Assembly: GCF_020085105.1 (NCBI RefSeq)
Contig: NC_058063.1
Span: 3,114,001-3,178,000, forward strand
DNA length: 64,000 nucleotides
DNA from: Siniperca chuatsi
Taxonomy: Eukaryota > Chordata > Actinopteri > Centrarchiformes > Sinipercidae
Direction: 5' to 3'
Part shown: piece by piece, positions 46,101 to 59,550 of the stretch
Layout: every line of letters starts with the position of its first letter
Numbering within the stretch: position 1 is the stretch's first letter
Program-made: the position numbers and the translations under genes
The notes under the pieces: model-generated
What the model was told of the DNA's origin: nothing
What the model saw: the letters and a program-made list of their open reading frames with translations, nothing else
Database searches by the model: none

Positions 46101-49100
46101 ACACAGACGCCTAGTGGACTGGTTGTAGTGGGACAGAAAGGTTCAGTGGACTGGTTATAGTGGGACAGAGAGGCCGAGTGGACTGGTTTATTGTGGGACA
46201 GAGAGGCCGAGTGGACTGGTTAAAGTGGGACAGAGAAGCCTAGCGGACTGGTTATAGTGGGACAGAGAGGCCGAGTGGACTGGTTTTAGTGGGATAGAGA
46301 GGACTAGTAGACTGGTTACAGTGGGACAGAGAGGTCAAGTGGACTGGTTTATTGTGGGACAGAGAGGCCGAGTGGACTGGTTAAAGTGGGACAGAGAGGC
46401 CTAGCGGACTGGTTATAGTGGGACAGAGAGGCCGAGTGGACTGGTTTTAGTGGGATAGAGAGGACTAGTAGACTGGTTACAGTGGGACAGAGAGGCGTAG
46501 TGGACTGGTTTCAGTGGGAGAGAGAGGCCGAGGCCAAAGTCTCACCTACAGTAGATTGTGGAGGAATTCAGGTGCCCAACACTGAGATTGACGACATAGA
46601 CAATGACAAAGCCCCCAGTCATTTTAATATCCTTGAAGGAAAATGATGTACCTTATACTTAATTATCAATAAAGCTTTAATTAACAAATAAAGCACCAAA
46701 TGAAAGCAATAATTCACGCAGAGCCAAATTTGACAAAACTAAAACCATGTGAATTCCAGGTGTAGTTGTACATTTTGTGACTTTATTAAGCGATAGGCTA
46801 ACGCTGATCAGCTTTATCCAATGGCCAACAATGTGCTTTTATCTTTTAATTCACTCCACACAGATTGACATACAGTATATGTTATTTTTTGAGATCATAT
46901 CATCCATTTTCAGGAGACAATTAGCTAGCATTAAACAAGGTATACTAAGCACAAAGTGAGAGTCAAAGGTTCAACATGAATTACAACTAAGTGCTCGTGC
47001 ATATGAGAAGAATTTCAGCTGATGCTTTTAGCTATGTGTAGCCGATGTTGTGAGGATTTCTAACAGTAAATACTGCTGCCTATGTTAAAATGATGCTTAT
47101 TTGCAGCTCTGGCTAGTTAGCTGACATTATTTACATACAGTACAGTAACAGAACATTATTTGTTTTTTTTCTCGTTTTTCTGCTCCAGTATGAGCGCTTC
47201 ATCTTCCCTCATTGGGTTGTTGACTCTGAATGTCATCACCATTCACCAACATTACCTTTGGATCATGCCAAATTTCATTCTTGTGTCAAACCGTCCACAA
47301 GGGGGCCCCCTGTCTGTGACAAGCTAAACTGCCTTGTATTATGTAGACTAGAGTTGAGCTTTTCCCTTAAAAAGCAAATGCCTAAATACTAAAAAAATAA
47401 AAATAAAACTTTTTAGTAGTTTACTACTACTCGATTGTAATTTCTGATTAGCAGACTGTTGCTGTGGATGCTGTTCTGATCATCGATCTATGGGACTGAC
47501 TTCCCGCACACAATCATGGGCAAAGGAACAGATGTAAAACGGTGGATAATTTTTAGCCCTGCCCTCATTTTACTATCAGAATTTGATCCATTCTGTCTGA
47601 TAAGATTTGGAAAGTCTAGAAGAGCCGCACAATTAAATTATTTTGTCCCATTCAAATTAGCGGAGGTCTAAACCAGCAGTTAGTCGGCTCTGCTGGGGCC
47701 AGTGGGGGGATTCACCAAGCTCTGGGTGACTTGGTGACTTGAGGGACTTGAAAACCCGAAAAATCTCTTTAGTGGGTGACTCATACAAAGAGTAAAAAGA
47801 GTTGAACCTCCCATCTCTAGTAGCTGAACATGATGATATGTTACATGGGCAAACAGTATTTAAATTAAGGGATAATCTGTAAATTATAAAAGGAAAAAGT
47901 AGAGAAGCATTCAGCCTTAAGTTTCAATGGCTGTGAGAGAGAGTCTGAGTGGATTCTCCATCAATTAAGGTTTAATGCTCCAAAATTGTCAATCCTGCGA
48001 TTTACATTTTGAAAGGAAAGAGGCTTGCAAAAGTATTTTGATGTATTATGAGTACGTGAAGAATTACAACACTGGACCTGCGAGCAGTTTTAAAATATGT
48101 TTTGTGGTCTTAAAAACCAAAGGTCCTCACTCGACTAGGCTCCCCATAGACTTACATGGAAGAATATAATGCAGAATAAAATGCAAAAGAATAAACAAAG
48201 TCAATTATTTCAAAAACTAAGTTAAAATATCAAAAATCTGAATTGAAGCACACGTCCTCAAGAACATTTCAAAGATTGAATAAGGTGGGACTAGTCAGAT
48301 GCCAAACTGTGTCCAGAAGAACTGGGAAGAAGAAAAAAAGTAAGAACAAGAGCACAGTTAAACAATCTAATAAAGTTGTCACTAAGATGAACAGTTTTGT
48401 CAGCTGAAATGACAGCTGTCGCTGGCAGATTTGATCTGCTGTAGCTAGCTAGCTAAGTAATGTTAACTCCATGAGCTGGCTGAAAACTTTTTAATGTTTT
48501 CAATGGTCTGAAGTAGACACTTCATGGCTGTATACATGATATCATATTAACAGACTGAGGCTAATGCCGCCTTCGAGTCATATCTGAGTTATTGTAATTA
48601 CGAGTTCCCAACTTGTAAATAGTGTTCACGTCTACTTCTAGGTCGTAATTACGACTGAGAAACTTAGATCTTTCTGAAAACTCTGCTACATCCAACTTGG
48701 TGCTTAATAATACAGAAGTGCCTGAAAACCAAACAAATATTGATGCCTCATATCATCCAAAGTCCAACTTAAATCTACATCTAATGGATACAGTGTTATA
48801 TTGTCAATGCGCACTAATTTAATTCTCACATGACCAACTCTGCAGTCTTACAACCGTCTTGATGAAGTGAACGCTCACAAGTCTTTAACGTGGGAATCTT
48901 TCCATCTTTTACATCTATCCCACATGACATGAATGTGGCATTAAGCTACATGTCTGAGGCAAAAAGTCAGCATCCTCACCAGCTGATGATCCGTGTAGAA
49001 GACATAGAAATGAAGGCGCAGCCTTGTTCTTGTATTGCAATTTGGAGCCAGTTTTTCCAATACAGAATATGATTCTGTCAGACAGTGTGGGTTAATGATT

Positions 49101-52100
49101 TGATTTGCCAACCTTAACGCGACTTCAGAGGGAAATAAATATATGAATAAAGGGGAAACTGAAAGCAGGAGAAATTGCTAGTCTAACTCAATCACAGCTG
49201 AAAAATATGGCCTTCAGTGTTGGAGTGTTCCTTAAAGCAGCGTAAAGTAATATGGGACTTTTGTCACCCTCCACTAGCAGCCAGTAGAAAATGACTCAGG
49301 CACCGCACAGATTTTACTTATAACCCTATTTAATTGAACTTGTTCCTCCACTGTTCTCAGGTTTCTTGTCCTGGAGTTCATCTTCCAGCCAAGGATGATA
49401 TCTACCTCAGCATGTGCTTCATGGGCCAGTACCGTCAGTCTGATTGTCTCCCTGCCGTCTTTCCTCTGCTGTTTCATGAGAAGATGACCTTTGAAAAGGC
49501 AGGTCTTTACATATGATCCATGTGGAAGAAAGACAGCTATGGTGAAATAAGGTTTGGATCATCTGAATGAGAAACGTAGCTGAAGTGTAATACATGAAAT
49601 GTGTTGTTGTGTTTTTTTTAGATATTAATTAGTGATTAGTTAGATCCAGTTATTCTCATTCTCCAAAAAGTTAGTTGAGACATGCCATTGATATATACAT
49701 ACATATATAAACTTGACATGACTGTACAGTGCTTGCCAACAAGAATGGCAACTCCTGTAGATACAGTACATTTATTTTTTAAAATAAGGAAGCTAAATAA
49801 AAACATGAATATATTTTTTCTGTCTAGATTTTCAGGCATGCAGTTGACCCTGGAGACATCGCTGTAATGCTTGAGTGTAAGTTACTTAATATTTGGTTGT
49901 ATACAGTTATACTGTCTGTGGCAGATATTGTATTAGTCAATAAACTGTGGTGGCATACTCCTGTTCCTACTTCTTTCTCATTCTTTAACCCATTTAAGGT
50001 GAGACACTACAGGTGAATAGGGTAAATATTTTAACTAACAGATATCATCATGAAACTTCCCCAGTTGATTACTTACATTACAATTTTTTATATTACAAGT
50101 TGTCTGAAATTTTGTTTAAATATGCAAATGAGGCATTATCTAATTAAAAATGTGCTAATTTGCTCATAGAAATCTGAACATTGGATAAAGCCAGGTTCAA
50201 AATTCTTGTTTTATTTTGTTGACATACTGTATTAGAGTCAAAGGTTTTTACAGAGAGGATTTTGGATATCTCTTTTTATCACTCCATAAATCAGAAAATA
50301 TTGTCAACAGTTATGTTCGCCATGGTTTTACCATCAAACCTTCAGATTATTGATAGGAATAAAACTGGAAAGTTTGGTGTATGTAAGTGCGACTGAAGTG
50401 GAGCTTTGTGGCTCAGAGTATGAGGAAAAAAACTGAATTTGAGAAAATGGCCTTTGAAGATATGTATTATAAAATTCCATACATTTTGGAAGACAAATGT
50501 GTAACCAGATAACCACCTAATTGTGTATTTTTCTTTCCACTAATCTGAATTAAAACATGTTATGGAAGCAAATTATCCCAAAATCTCAAAATTGACCAGT
50601 GTATGAAAAAACTACGTTTTTGCCTGTAGTGTGTTCCCTTAATCCCAATTTTTTCTCAGTTATGTATATTCATAAATTATACTCTGAAGGCAGTCTCATG
50701 AAGGAATATGTATAATTTTTTTGAAGAAATTAAATGAAAAAGTTAGTGAAATAAGCGTGTTCAGTGACAATTATGACCAGTGGGAACATAGTGTCCCAAC
50801 AAAACAACATAAAAAACACAAAATCTGTTTTATTTAAAACATGAACAACTGAAATATTTAGTAATTACCAGATAAACATTTTTAATAAATTCTGACTTAC
50901 CTCATTTACTCCTTGTGTTCTGCAAATGTGGGTTCTGGTTTGTACATTACGACAGAACGATCTGGCCACAATGGACCCAGCAGAAGTTGACTCTCTCTTG
51001 GGGGAGTTGAAGGAAGTGTTCTCCACACTAGAGACATTCCGCCTCTCCATTCAGGACTCTGAGTATATCAAATGCAGGCATTTTGTATACTCCTTAATGG
51101 AGAGGACAATACTATCCAGACCCAGGCTTGCAACTCTTCCTATTCTGGTAGAGAACCTTGCGGCAATCTCCAGCATGAAGCAAGAATTGCAGCCCTACCT
51201 CGACTCCGGGCCCGCCAGCAACCAGCCAGACTCCTGGACCGCCAGTCATCAGCCTGCACCCCGGCCTGCTGGTCTACAGTCAGCATCTCAGCCTGCAAGT
51301 CAGGGGGCATCTCAGTCTGTTGCTTTCTTGGCGCCTTCTGGGAGACACTCCAGGAGGAAGCGTGGCTCCCACAGTTGCTCGCCTGCCCAACTGCTCGCCT
51401 GCGCCGTGGCCCAGCCGCCCACTGGATCTCAGCAGCCAGCACAGCCTGCCTCCGCTGGATCGCAGCAGCCCCCAGTCCCTGGACTCTTTGCTGGATCGCA
51501 GTCGCCTCCTTTCCCGGCTGGATCGCAGCAGCACCGACCCCTTGCCACCGCTGGATCGCAGTCACCTCCTTTCCCGGCTGGATCGCAGCAGCACCGACCC
51601 CTTGCCGCCGCTGGATCGCAGTCACCTCCTTTCCCGGCTGGATCGCAGCAGCACCGACCCCTTGCCGCCGCTGGATCGCAGTCACCTCCTTTCCCGGCTG
51701 AATCGCAGCAGCAGCCATCCCTAGTCGCCACTGGATTGCAGCTGCCTCCTGCCCCGGTTGGATCGCAGCAGCAGCCATACCTAGTCGCTGCTGGATCGCA
51801 GCCGCCTCCTTTCCCGGCTGGATCGCAGCAGCAGCCATCCCTAGTCGCTGTTAGATCGCAGCCGCCTCCTGCCCCGGTTGGACCGCAGCACGCTGCAGAA
51901 CCATCTGCTGGGTCGCAGCACGCCACTGAATTCTCTGCTGGATCGCAGCAGTATCCTCCTTCTCTGCCGAAGTGGCAGGCTCCAGGTTCCCAGACATCAC
52001 TGGTTCTGCCAGCAACTCTACCAGTCTCTCCATTGCCGGCTCCCTGTCCTGCTCTCCTGTTGCCCAGCCTTGATATGGTGCACCGGCCTCCGGAAGGGTT

Positions 52101-55100
52101 TCGTCTTCGCCGCCAGCCTCCCGAAGGTCTCAGTCTTCGCCGCCGGCCTCCTGTGACCTTCCTCCTGTGCCACCGGGATTCCGCCAGTGGTGTTGATCTT
52201 CGCCACAAACCTTATGAGATCAGCTCCGCACCTGTCCAGCCCCCGGGCCGTCTGCTCGAGGTCCCCAGTTCCGCACATGTCCAGCCCCCGGGCCGTCCGC
52301 TCGAGGTCCCCAGTTCCGCACATGTCCAGCCCACGGGCTGTCCGCCCGAGGTCCTCAGCTCCGCACATGTCCAGCTGCGGGCTGCCCACTTGGCCCTGGT
52401 AAACTGGCCTTATAACATTTAATGACATCTTTATGACAAGTCCAAAATGTACCACTGTAGTTGAGGTCAAGGAAAATATTCATGATACAATTATAATGGT
52501 CTCATGACAGCCAATGTCAAAACCAACCACATATGACAGTATAATGTAATGTTAACACATAAAGCTAAATAGTTTCTTTAAAACTAGGGTAGGTAATGTA
52601 TTTCAGAAGCATTTTTTGTTATCTTTGTTGAAATTCTCTTTGCATCCTGACAGCAATCAATAAATCAAATGCTCAGAAAAAAAATCCTAAAGACTCCTTC
52701 ATCTTCATGACAGGTGTCATGTCATGGTTATGACAGTGTCATGTCAGTCATATGCACACCCCTTCAAATAAAGTGTTACCGGCTATAGGGACTGTTAGTC
52801 TGTGTGTCCTGTCATAAAGCTGTCTAGAAAACAGGGAAGAGTAGCCACAGTTCACTGCTGTAAAACTACTGGTGATGGTCTTCTTGACATACATGAGACT
52901 GGTCTTTGCATTGTTATGAATTGGCGCTACATGAATAAAACTGAATTGTGGATCTTTCTCAACTTGATACCTTTTCTCTTCAGATGAGACGGTCAGAATT
53001 GAACTGGTGCAGCTGATTCCTCCAGGTGAGGTTGTTTATTTTTCATATTCATACTTCTTTGTTCCACTGGTTAAAATTACACCTAATACAGCAGACACTT
53101 CGTATTGTCTTCTTGTCGACTGTGAGATTTTTGTCTTCCCGGGTCAAAATTGACCCCGTCTGGTTTGACTCTTTATATAGCATAAAGTATCACCCAAATC
53201 TTTGTTAAACCTTTTTAGCCAACTTCATTTCAACTCATTACCACACGTTTTACACTTGGTCAATAGACCTCATTTACATGAAATTATACTTTGTTATGAG
53301 TAAAATTTGCAGAAATTATGAGTTATTTTGGATTATCACAGATTGGTATAAATCAAGTAATAGCCAGGATAGTCCCAAGATGCCATCAGGCTGCCATGAT
53401 AAGTATATCAGTGTGTGTTTGCCCCATTGCACCACCTAAAGTTGGGTCATATTTAACCTGGGAAGACCACAGATGCTATAAATTTGAAGAAAACACCCAC
53501 AATTCAATGAAAGAAATGATCATTAGTTTTATTTGCCAAAAGTGTAGTATGGAACCATCCATGTTATTTTTATGGCAATTAGATGAAAGAAACCCATATT
53601 TCTGATATAAAAACATTAGGAAATGGATCAAATTTGACCAGGACAACAGGAAGGTTAGACCTTACTCCTCATTTCCTGTCTACACACAAGAATATGGAAG
53701 CATTCTTAATAAAATTAGCAGGATTCCAACCAGAATGACCTTTGTCATAGTGTAAGAGAAGTGTGTGTCTTTGCAGTGGGGGACACTCTGGCCTGCTTTG
53801 AAGAAGATGCTCGAAGTTTCTTATTCCCAGAACCCAAACTCGTCCCCTCCTTCTCTGGAGTGGATCGAGAGGTTTTGATGACCCGAGCACCTCACTTTCC
53901 AGTAGGTCCAACCCTTTAACACATTACCTTAAAGTGTACAATAATGTTGTCTATTCCCACCATGTGGCTTAAAGGCATTATGTGTAGCCTTTTCACATGG
54001 ATACATCACTAGCACATTCTTTTTAGACATTTATTCATAGACTATAAGCAAATGATACCATCTCTGACACCATCAAACTCTAACGCAAATTTTATTTTCA
54101 TTAATTAGCCTCAAACTAATTATTAACTTCTTATTTGATCATTTTAAAAATTCACCTTTTCCTTATCTGAATTTCTACTTTTACAGTGCCTGTCAAATGT
54201 ACAAACAGTTTTGTACACACAGACTTCAATACATACACACTGTACTGTTGCCATAATGTCAGTATGTTTGTGTGTTTCACCGTATGATGTGCTGTTTCCA
54301 TTCTACTGTAATGTGTCTGCAGTAATTTCCTTTCTAAAATTTCCTTCACCTGCTTTCTCATTTTCCAGTAATTATTACATTTTCTGGACCACAGGTCTTG
54401 GCCACAGTAGCAGGGAAATATACAAAAAAGTGAAGACTGACTATAAGTGTGATCTTTGCAGTTTCATGTACAAATATTTCCTCTCTTTTTCCCAGGGTAT
54501 TGCTCCAAGGTTGGAGTTTTCCAGCAAAACAACCATTATTGAGTGCTCAGCTGATGCAGAGATCAACATTTACCCCAATGTATCCATGGTAAAGATTATG
54601 TTATGTTGCTCAAAATGTATGTAGATGATGTATAATAAATCAAACTGCATTATATCTGAGGTGACCACATTAACTGGACCAGATTAGATTTTTGTCAGCA
54701 GCAGACCCATAGACGGTACCAGTCTACTCCCAGTGTCTTTTATGAGTTCCTTGAATTCAAAGTGTGTTTTCGGCAATAATAATAATAAACTTTATTTATG
54801 TAGCATTGTTAATATATGTATGTATAATACAGTAGTGACATAGTACACAAAATACATTTTTTTAGCCTATATTTGTTTACATTTTGGCAAATTGTCTCCA
54901 TTAAAAATAGCTGAATTAGCTATTAGCGGTTCCTGTTTGCAGTGTACCCATGGATGTATAGACAACTATCACTGGATTACTTTGATACTGAAGAGAACTT
55001 AAAAACATGATGATTCTCAGCAAAGTTCTGCAGTCATAAGGAGCGTCTTTTTTCAATGATTTCTAAGCTTAAGATAATGATATCCTCTGAAAGTGTCACA

Positions 55101-58100
55101 CTGAATCAAAAAATATGTGTATCATGTCTGTGTGTTCATAAGTGACTAAGTTATGACTCAGAGGAGTGTGATTTTGTGACACAAATTGCAGCTTGGGTTA
55201 ATGTACCTTCATCGCCTTCATGAGCTATCTGTCACAGCCACTGCTGCAACTGCTAACTGTGGTGATAACCGACCAAATCAGCGGGTTAAATTACAATAAC
55301 TAACTTCCTGTTGTTTTTTGAACACCAGCAAACACCTGTCCCTTTAACCTTGCACAGTATCTTAGCCTCCTGTCTCTCCCTCCGAGGACCCCCTTCAACT
55401 CTCCTGTGCCCCCCTGGGGCATCTCCTCAAAGTTTGAAAACCTCTGGTTTAGAGGATCTAAGACCATGATCAGGCTAAAAGGGTGTTAAGAGATCTGTAA
55501 GTAATAAGTAAAATTTATAGAAAGACAATGCAAGGATGACGCTAGGACAGGTGTGATGTGGTCCCTTATTTTATGTCCATTTAAAGCTGGCAGCTGAATT
55601 CTGAACTAGTTGGAGGCGTGATAGTTGCTTCTGACTGAGACAGGAATACAGTAGTAGTCAAGTCGAGAAAAGACAAGTCTTAGAAAACCCTTCCAAATCT
55701 CTGATGGACAAAAATAATTTTATTTTAGAGATGATTTTTAACTGCAGAAAGCATGACTGGATAATTCCCTTGACCTATAAAGCCCAGCTGCTTATGTTAT
55801 CTTTAGGGTGTACATAGTTTTAAGACATCCACTTTTGTTTCCAGAGGCCAGTGATAAAGAGGAACAGGAAACACTCCAGCAGACCCAGGACCTCTTCTCC
55901 TCAGAGGAAACAACCTCAAAGCCTTGGAAGGAGACAAAGTGGCAGGGCATACAGAGAAAGACACAGCAGCGCCAGGTCACCGTCATACAATTCCAGATCC
56001 CAGTCCCTATCCCCTCTAAGAGCTGGAAACACCCAGAGTCTGGCCCAGCTCAGCCTGGGCTCTGCAGCTCCCGGCCTGGCCAACTGGGACACAACCAGCA
56101 CCTCCCAGCCTGTAAGCACAAACAACACATCTTTCTTTCATTCCCAGCCAGCAGATGGCAGAGAAGAACTGAGTTAGTGACGTCTGCACACAGCAGTTAT
56201 TTTTACACCACTGGGCTTTTACTGAGTGTATTCTTTCACTTGTATCTGATACAAATATCACTCTCAACTCGCTCATCTAATAGTACCTCTCAATGTTATG
56301 TAATGTTTCACCAGTGAGAAGGTTTGAGTCAGTTAATAGTCACAGAATGACTAGTATTTGCCAAATGTAAATACTGAACTTGAACATTATCTGAGGGCAT
56401 GAGGTGGATACTTCAAGACGTGTTAACAGAGCATATACTACAGATCCACCACTTGGTAATCCTAACATTTTTATATATACATAACAAACACACATAACAA
56501 GTGTCCATCTTGTACCTAACACACATTAATTCGTTTTTACAGTGTTTTACACAACAACCATGTGAACCTATTTATCTTATGTAACCCACCTGGTAGTTGG
56601 AACAAGGGATTACTGAGGCATTTATTAGCCCTCTGTCTTTGTCCGTCTGCCTTGAACCCTCGGCTGTTTTTGCTACGATTTCACTCTCTTTATTTTTAGG
56701 TTTGTTGCCTGAATGTCCAAAGGTTTTAATACACCGCAAGTATTTGTATATGAATGGATAGAGGAGAGCGTCAGTGTTCCAGGGACATAAGAACCATGCT
56801 GATGGGACATTTAGAGCCTTAGTAATATAAAAAGAATTATTGATGCAGTAAAACTTTTAATATACAGAAGTTAATATAAAATGGATTTTGTCACTCCTGT
56901 TGTGCTATGGTTCCCATCATGCTTTGGGTGATGTAAACACATTACAATTAATTTTTGACCATGGGAATAGTAGTTATAAAGAGTACGGTCTAGACCTGCT
57001 CTATAGGAAAAGTGCAATGAGATAACTTCTGTTATGAATTAGCGCTATATAAATAAAATTGAATTGAAAAATTTAATAGTTAGTAATAGTAGTAAATTAT
57101 CTTAACTTGTTTTTTTCAGCTTTCAGTCACATCTCATGGTCTTCATCAGCAGCGTTTGCTCAGAGTCAGTTGTCATACTTAGGTCATGTGATGACAACTG
57201 AGCCAACTCCATGACAACTGAACAAACTACAGTAGATTTGCTGATGGGGACCATGAGATGTAGTTGAAAACTGGAAAACGTTAGTAGAGCTTGAGATTAT
57301 TTTGTCAAGGAACTGTAGTGTTGCTATGGAGCTGGTCAGTTAGCTGGAGGTTATGCTTTTTTTCAGCTTATATTGTTTATATTTTTCAAATCTGCACCAT
57401 TTTTGATGCAAATTCCTTTAAAAGACAAGACAGATAATACACTACAACACAAAAAGACACTTTCATCAATCACCGAAACACATGTTATGAGGCTCTTAAA
57501 ATCATGGTTGGCTGAAGTGAGCAACAAAATTTGCTGATGCCTGGTGTTAGTACAGAGTGTCTCCATGTCTAAACTGTATTAATTTGATTGCTGACATGAA
57601 TTCTGTTTCTGTGGTGATTCTATTTGTGTATTGCTTGTTAGGCTACAAACCTGTTTTTAAATTGTGGACAGATTTTGTCATTCATTCATCTTGCACTTGA
57701 GAGAACAATCTGTTCCAGAATACTGAGGTCAATAGGCAGATCATTTAGCAAACTTTGCAAGCTTTGTGACACTGAAATTACTAACAATTAAAAAACATCT
57801 TTCTGGTGAGCAAAATTTTGAAAGAGAATTAGAGTAAAAAATTTAAATGTGAAAAATATCCTTTTAAAGCGAGACCACGTGGAAAGTGGCAATTATAGGA
57901 TATTAGCACATTGAATTTTCTTTCACTTCTCAAGATACTCCTGAGTCAGTTGCTTCAAAGATATCATCATTAGAGTGAGTGAAATGGGACTAGAAGCAAG
58001 AAACAACCAACATGTCTCTTATTGATGTTTAGTATGTTTACTTCTCGTGTTTACTTTTGTGGTAAAACCATTAAAGTACATACCTAATGTATGAGTTGTT

Positions 58101-59504
58101 TCCTATTTCCATATCACAATAAAATGGTGCAACCTCTTTGCCAAGACAGCTACCAACCAGTCGATCTGCCTCGCCCCACCACTCTGCAGTGTTTACCGAC
58201 ACCTCTTCACCTTTGACCAGGTCTTCCTTCACAGGTAGAAATCTTCATATAAAGCTGCTTTGTTGCTACTAAACATGGACTACGGTCTCAAACAACTTAC
58301 CATAACAGCTTGTAAAATTTACCTTTATCGTTATACTGCTCTGTTGACATGACCAAATTCACTGTAACAAGCTGTTAGTTTGATGATAAAAACCTACTTA
58401 CTGTTACCTACTGTATTGTAACCTACTTACAGTCATGTTTCTATCACCAAAGAAATGCAAATCTGTTGTGACTCAAAAATATTTCCCCGTCTTTTTTCTG
58501 TTTTAGTGAGATATTCTCCAGGTGGCAGAAGAAAATCTTTATCCAATGGTTTGGTAGGAACAATTTATTTTCCTCCTCTTTGGCCTCTTAGACAGTAAGT
58601 TATGGGGTTAATCAGATGTGGTCCTAATTCAAACATAAGCATTAAAGAAATAGTTCAAAATCTTTGGAAATACATCATTTTGCTTTCTTTCTGAGAGTGA
58701 GATGACAAGATTGATACCAAACTCATGTCTGTGTGTTAAGTACAGAGCTGGAGTCAGGACGTGGTTAGCCTATCTTAGCATAAATTCTAGAAGCAGGGGG
58801 AAACAGCTAGCCTGGCTCTGTCCAAAGTTCAAAACTACACCTACCAACACCTATAAAACTCACTGATTAACACATATCTACTGTAATTTAAAAAAAAAAA
58901 TCCATATTCAAACTGATATGTAAAAACATCAATTTGTGATTTTAGGGGGTACTGTAACTATTTTTATTGAACAATAGTGTATCCAGCACTTCTGTGCCTC
59001 GTCTCCGGTTATAGTGCTGGTTTCCAGATATGGTTGGTGAGCACAAGTTTTGGTTTTGGTCTCTGTACAGACTTAATGGTACCAAACCTGGCAACCTCAC
59101 TGTGACAAAAGACTCCAAGAAGCTGCACCTAGCTGTTGTTTGCCAAAAAACACCTCCATCCTATCTCCTCCTTTCCCTCTCCACCTGTACACATTCTTAT
59201 CCCATTAATGCATGTTACTAACTCAACATCTTCTCTCTCCCGTAGTTTTGTGCTTTCTCGTCTCTCTCCTTCTGTTGCTTTCAGCAGGTATATCTGCCTC
59301 CAGAGCTGCAGAGTCTGGATCTGTGATTGTGGGCGACCTACCATGTTCCTGCTCAACACCTGCTGCTACAATAATTATTATTAGTCTTATTATTATCATT
59401 ATTATTCCTATCATTATCATTACTATTATTATTTTTTAATATTAATATTACCGCTACCATTACATTATTATTATTTTAAATTTCTATGTGGAATTTGTAT
59501 TGTG

Positions 59505-59550
<46 letters not shown>

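Larger units (their letters stand above)
40228..49360 (+). other. spata6l intron 1 (9.1 kb)
   Basis: Holds a dispersed repeat (41520-41815), an H3 pseudogene (41839-42065) and the 4-kb minisatellite (42529-46535). I recognise nothing in 42080-42500 or 46540-49350 beyond AT-rich sequence. Confidence 0.7.

Noticed and set aside
42529..46535. Regular repeats resembling a CRISPR array
   Set aside because: The 32-bp units are contiguous with no unique spacers, the host is a vertebrate, and unit variants are simple point changes. It is a minisatellite.
49503..49504. Canonical GT donor four bases after the proposed GC donor of spata6l exon 2
   Set aside because: Using it adds four bases, breaks the frame and gives a stop before the conserved HAVDPGD segment.
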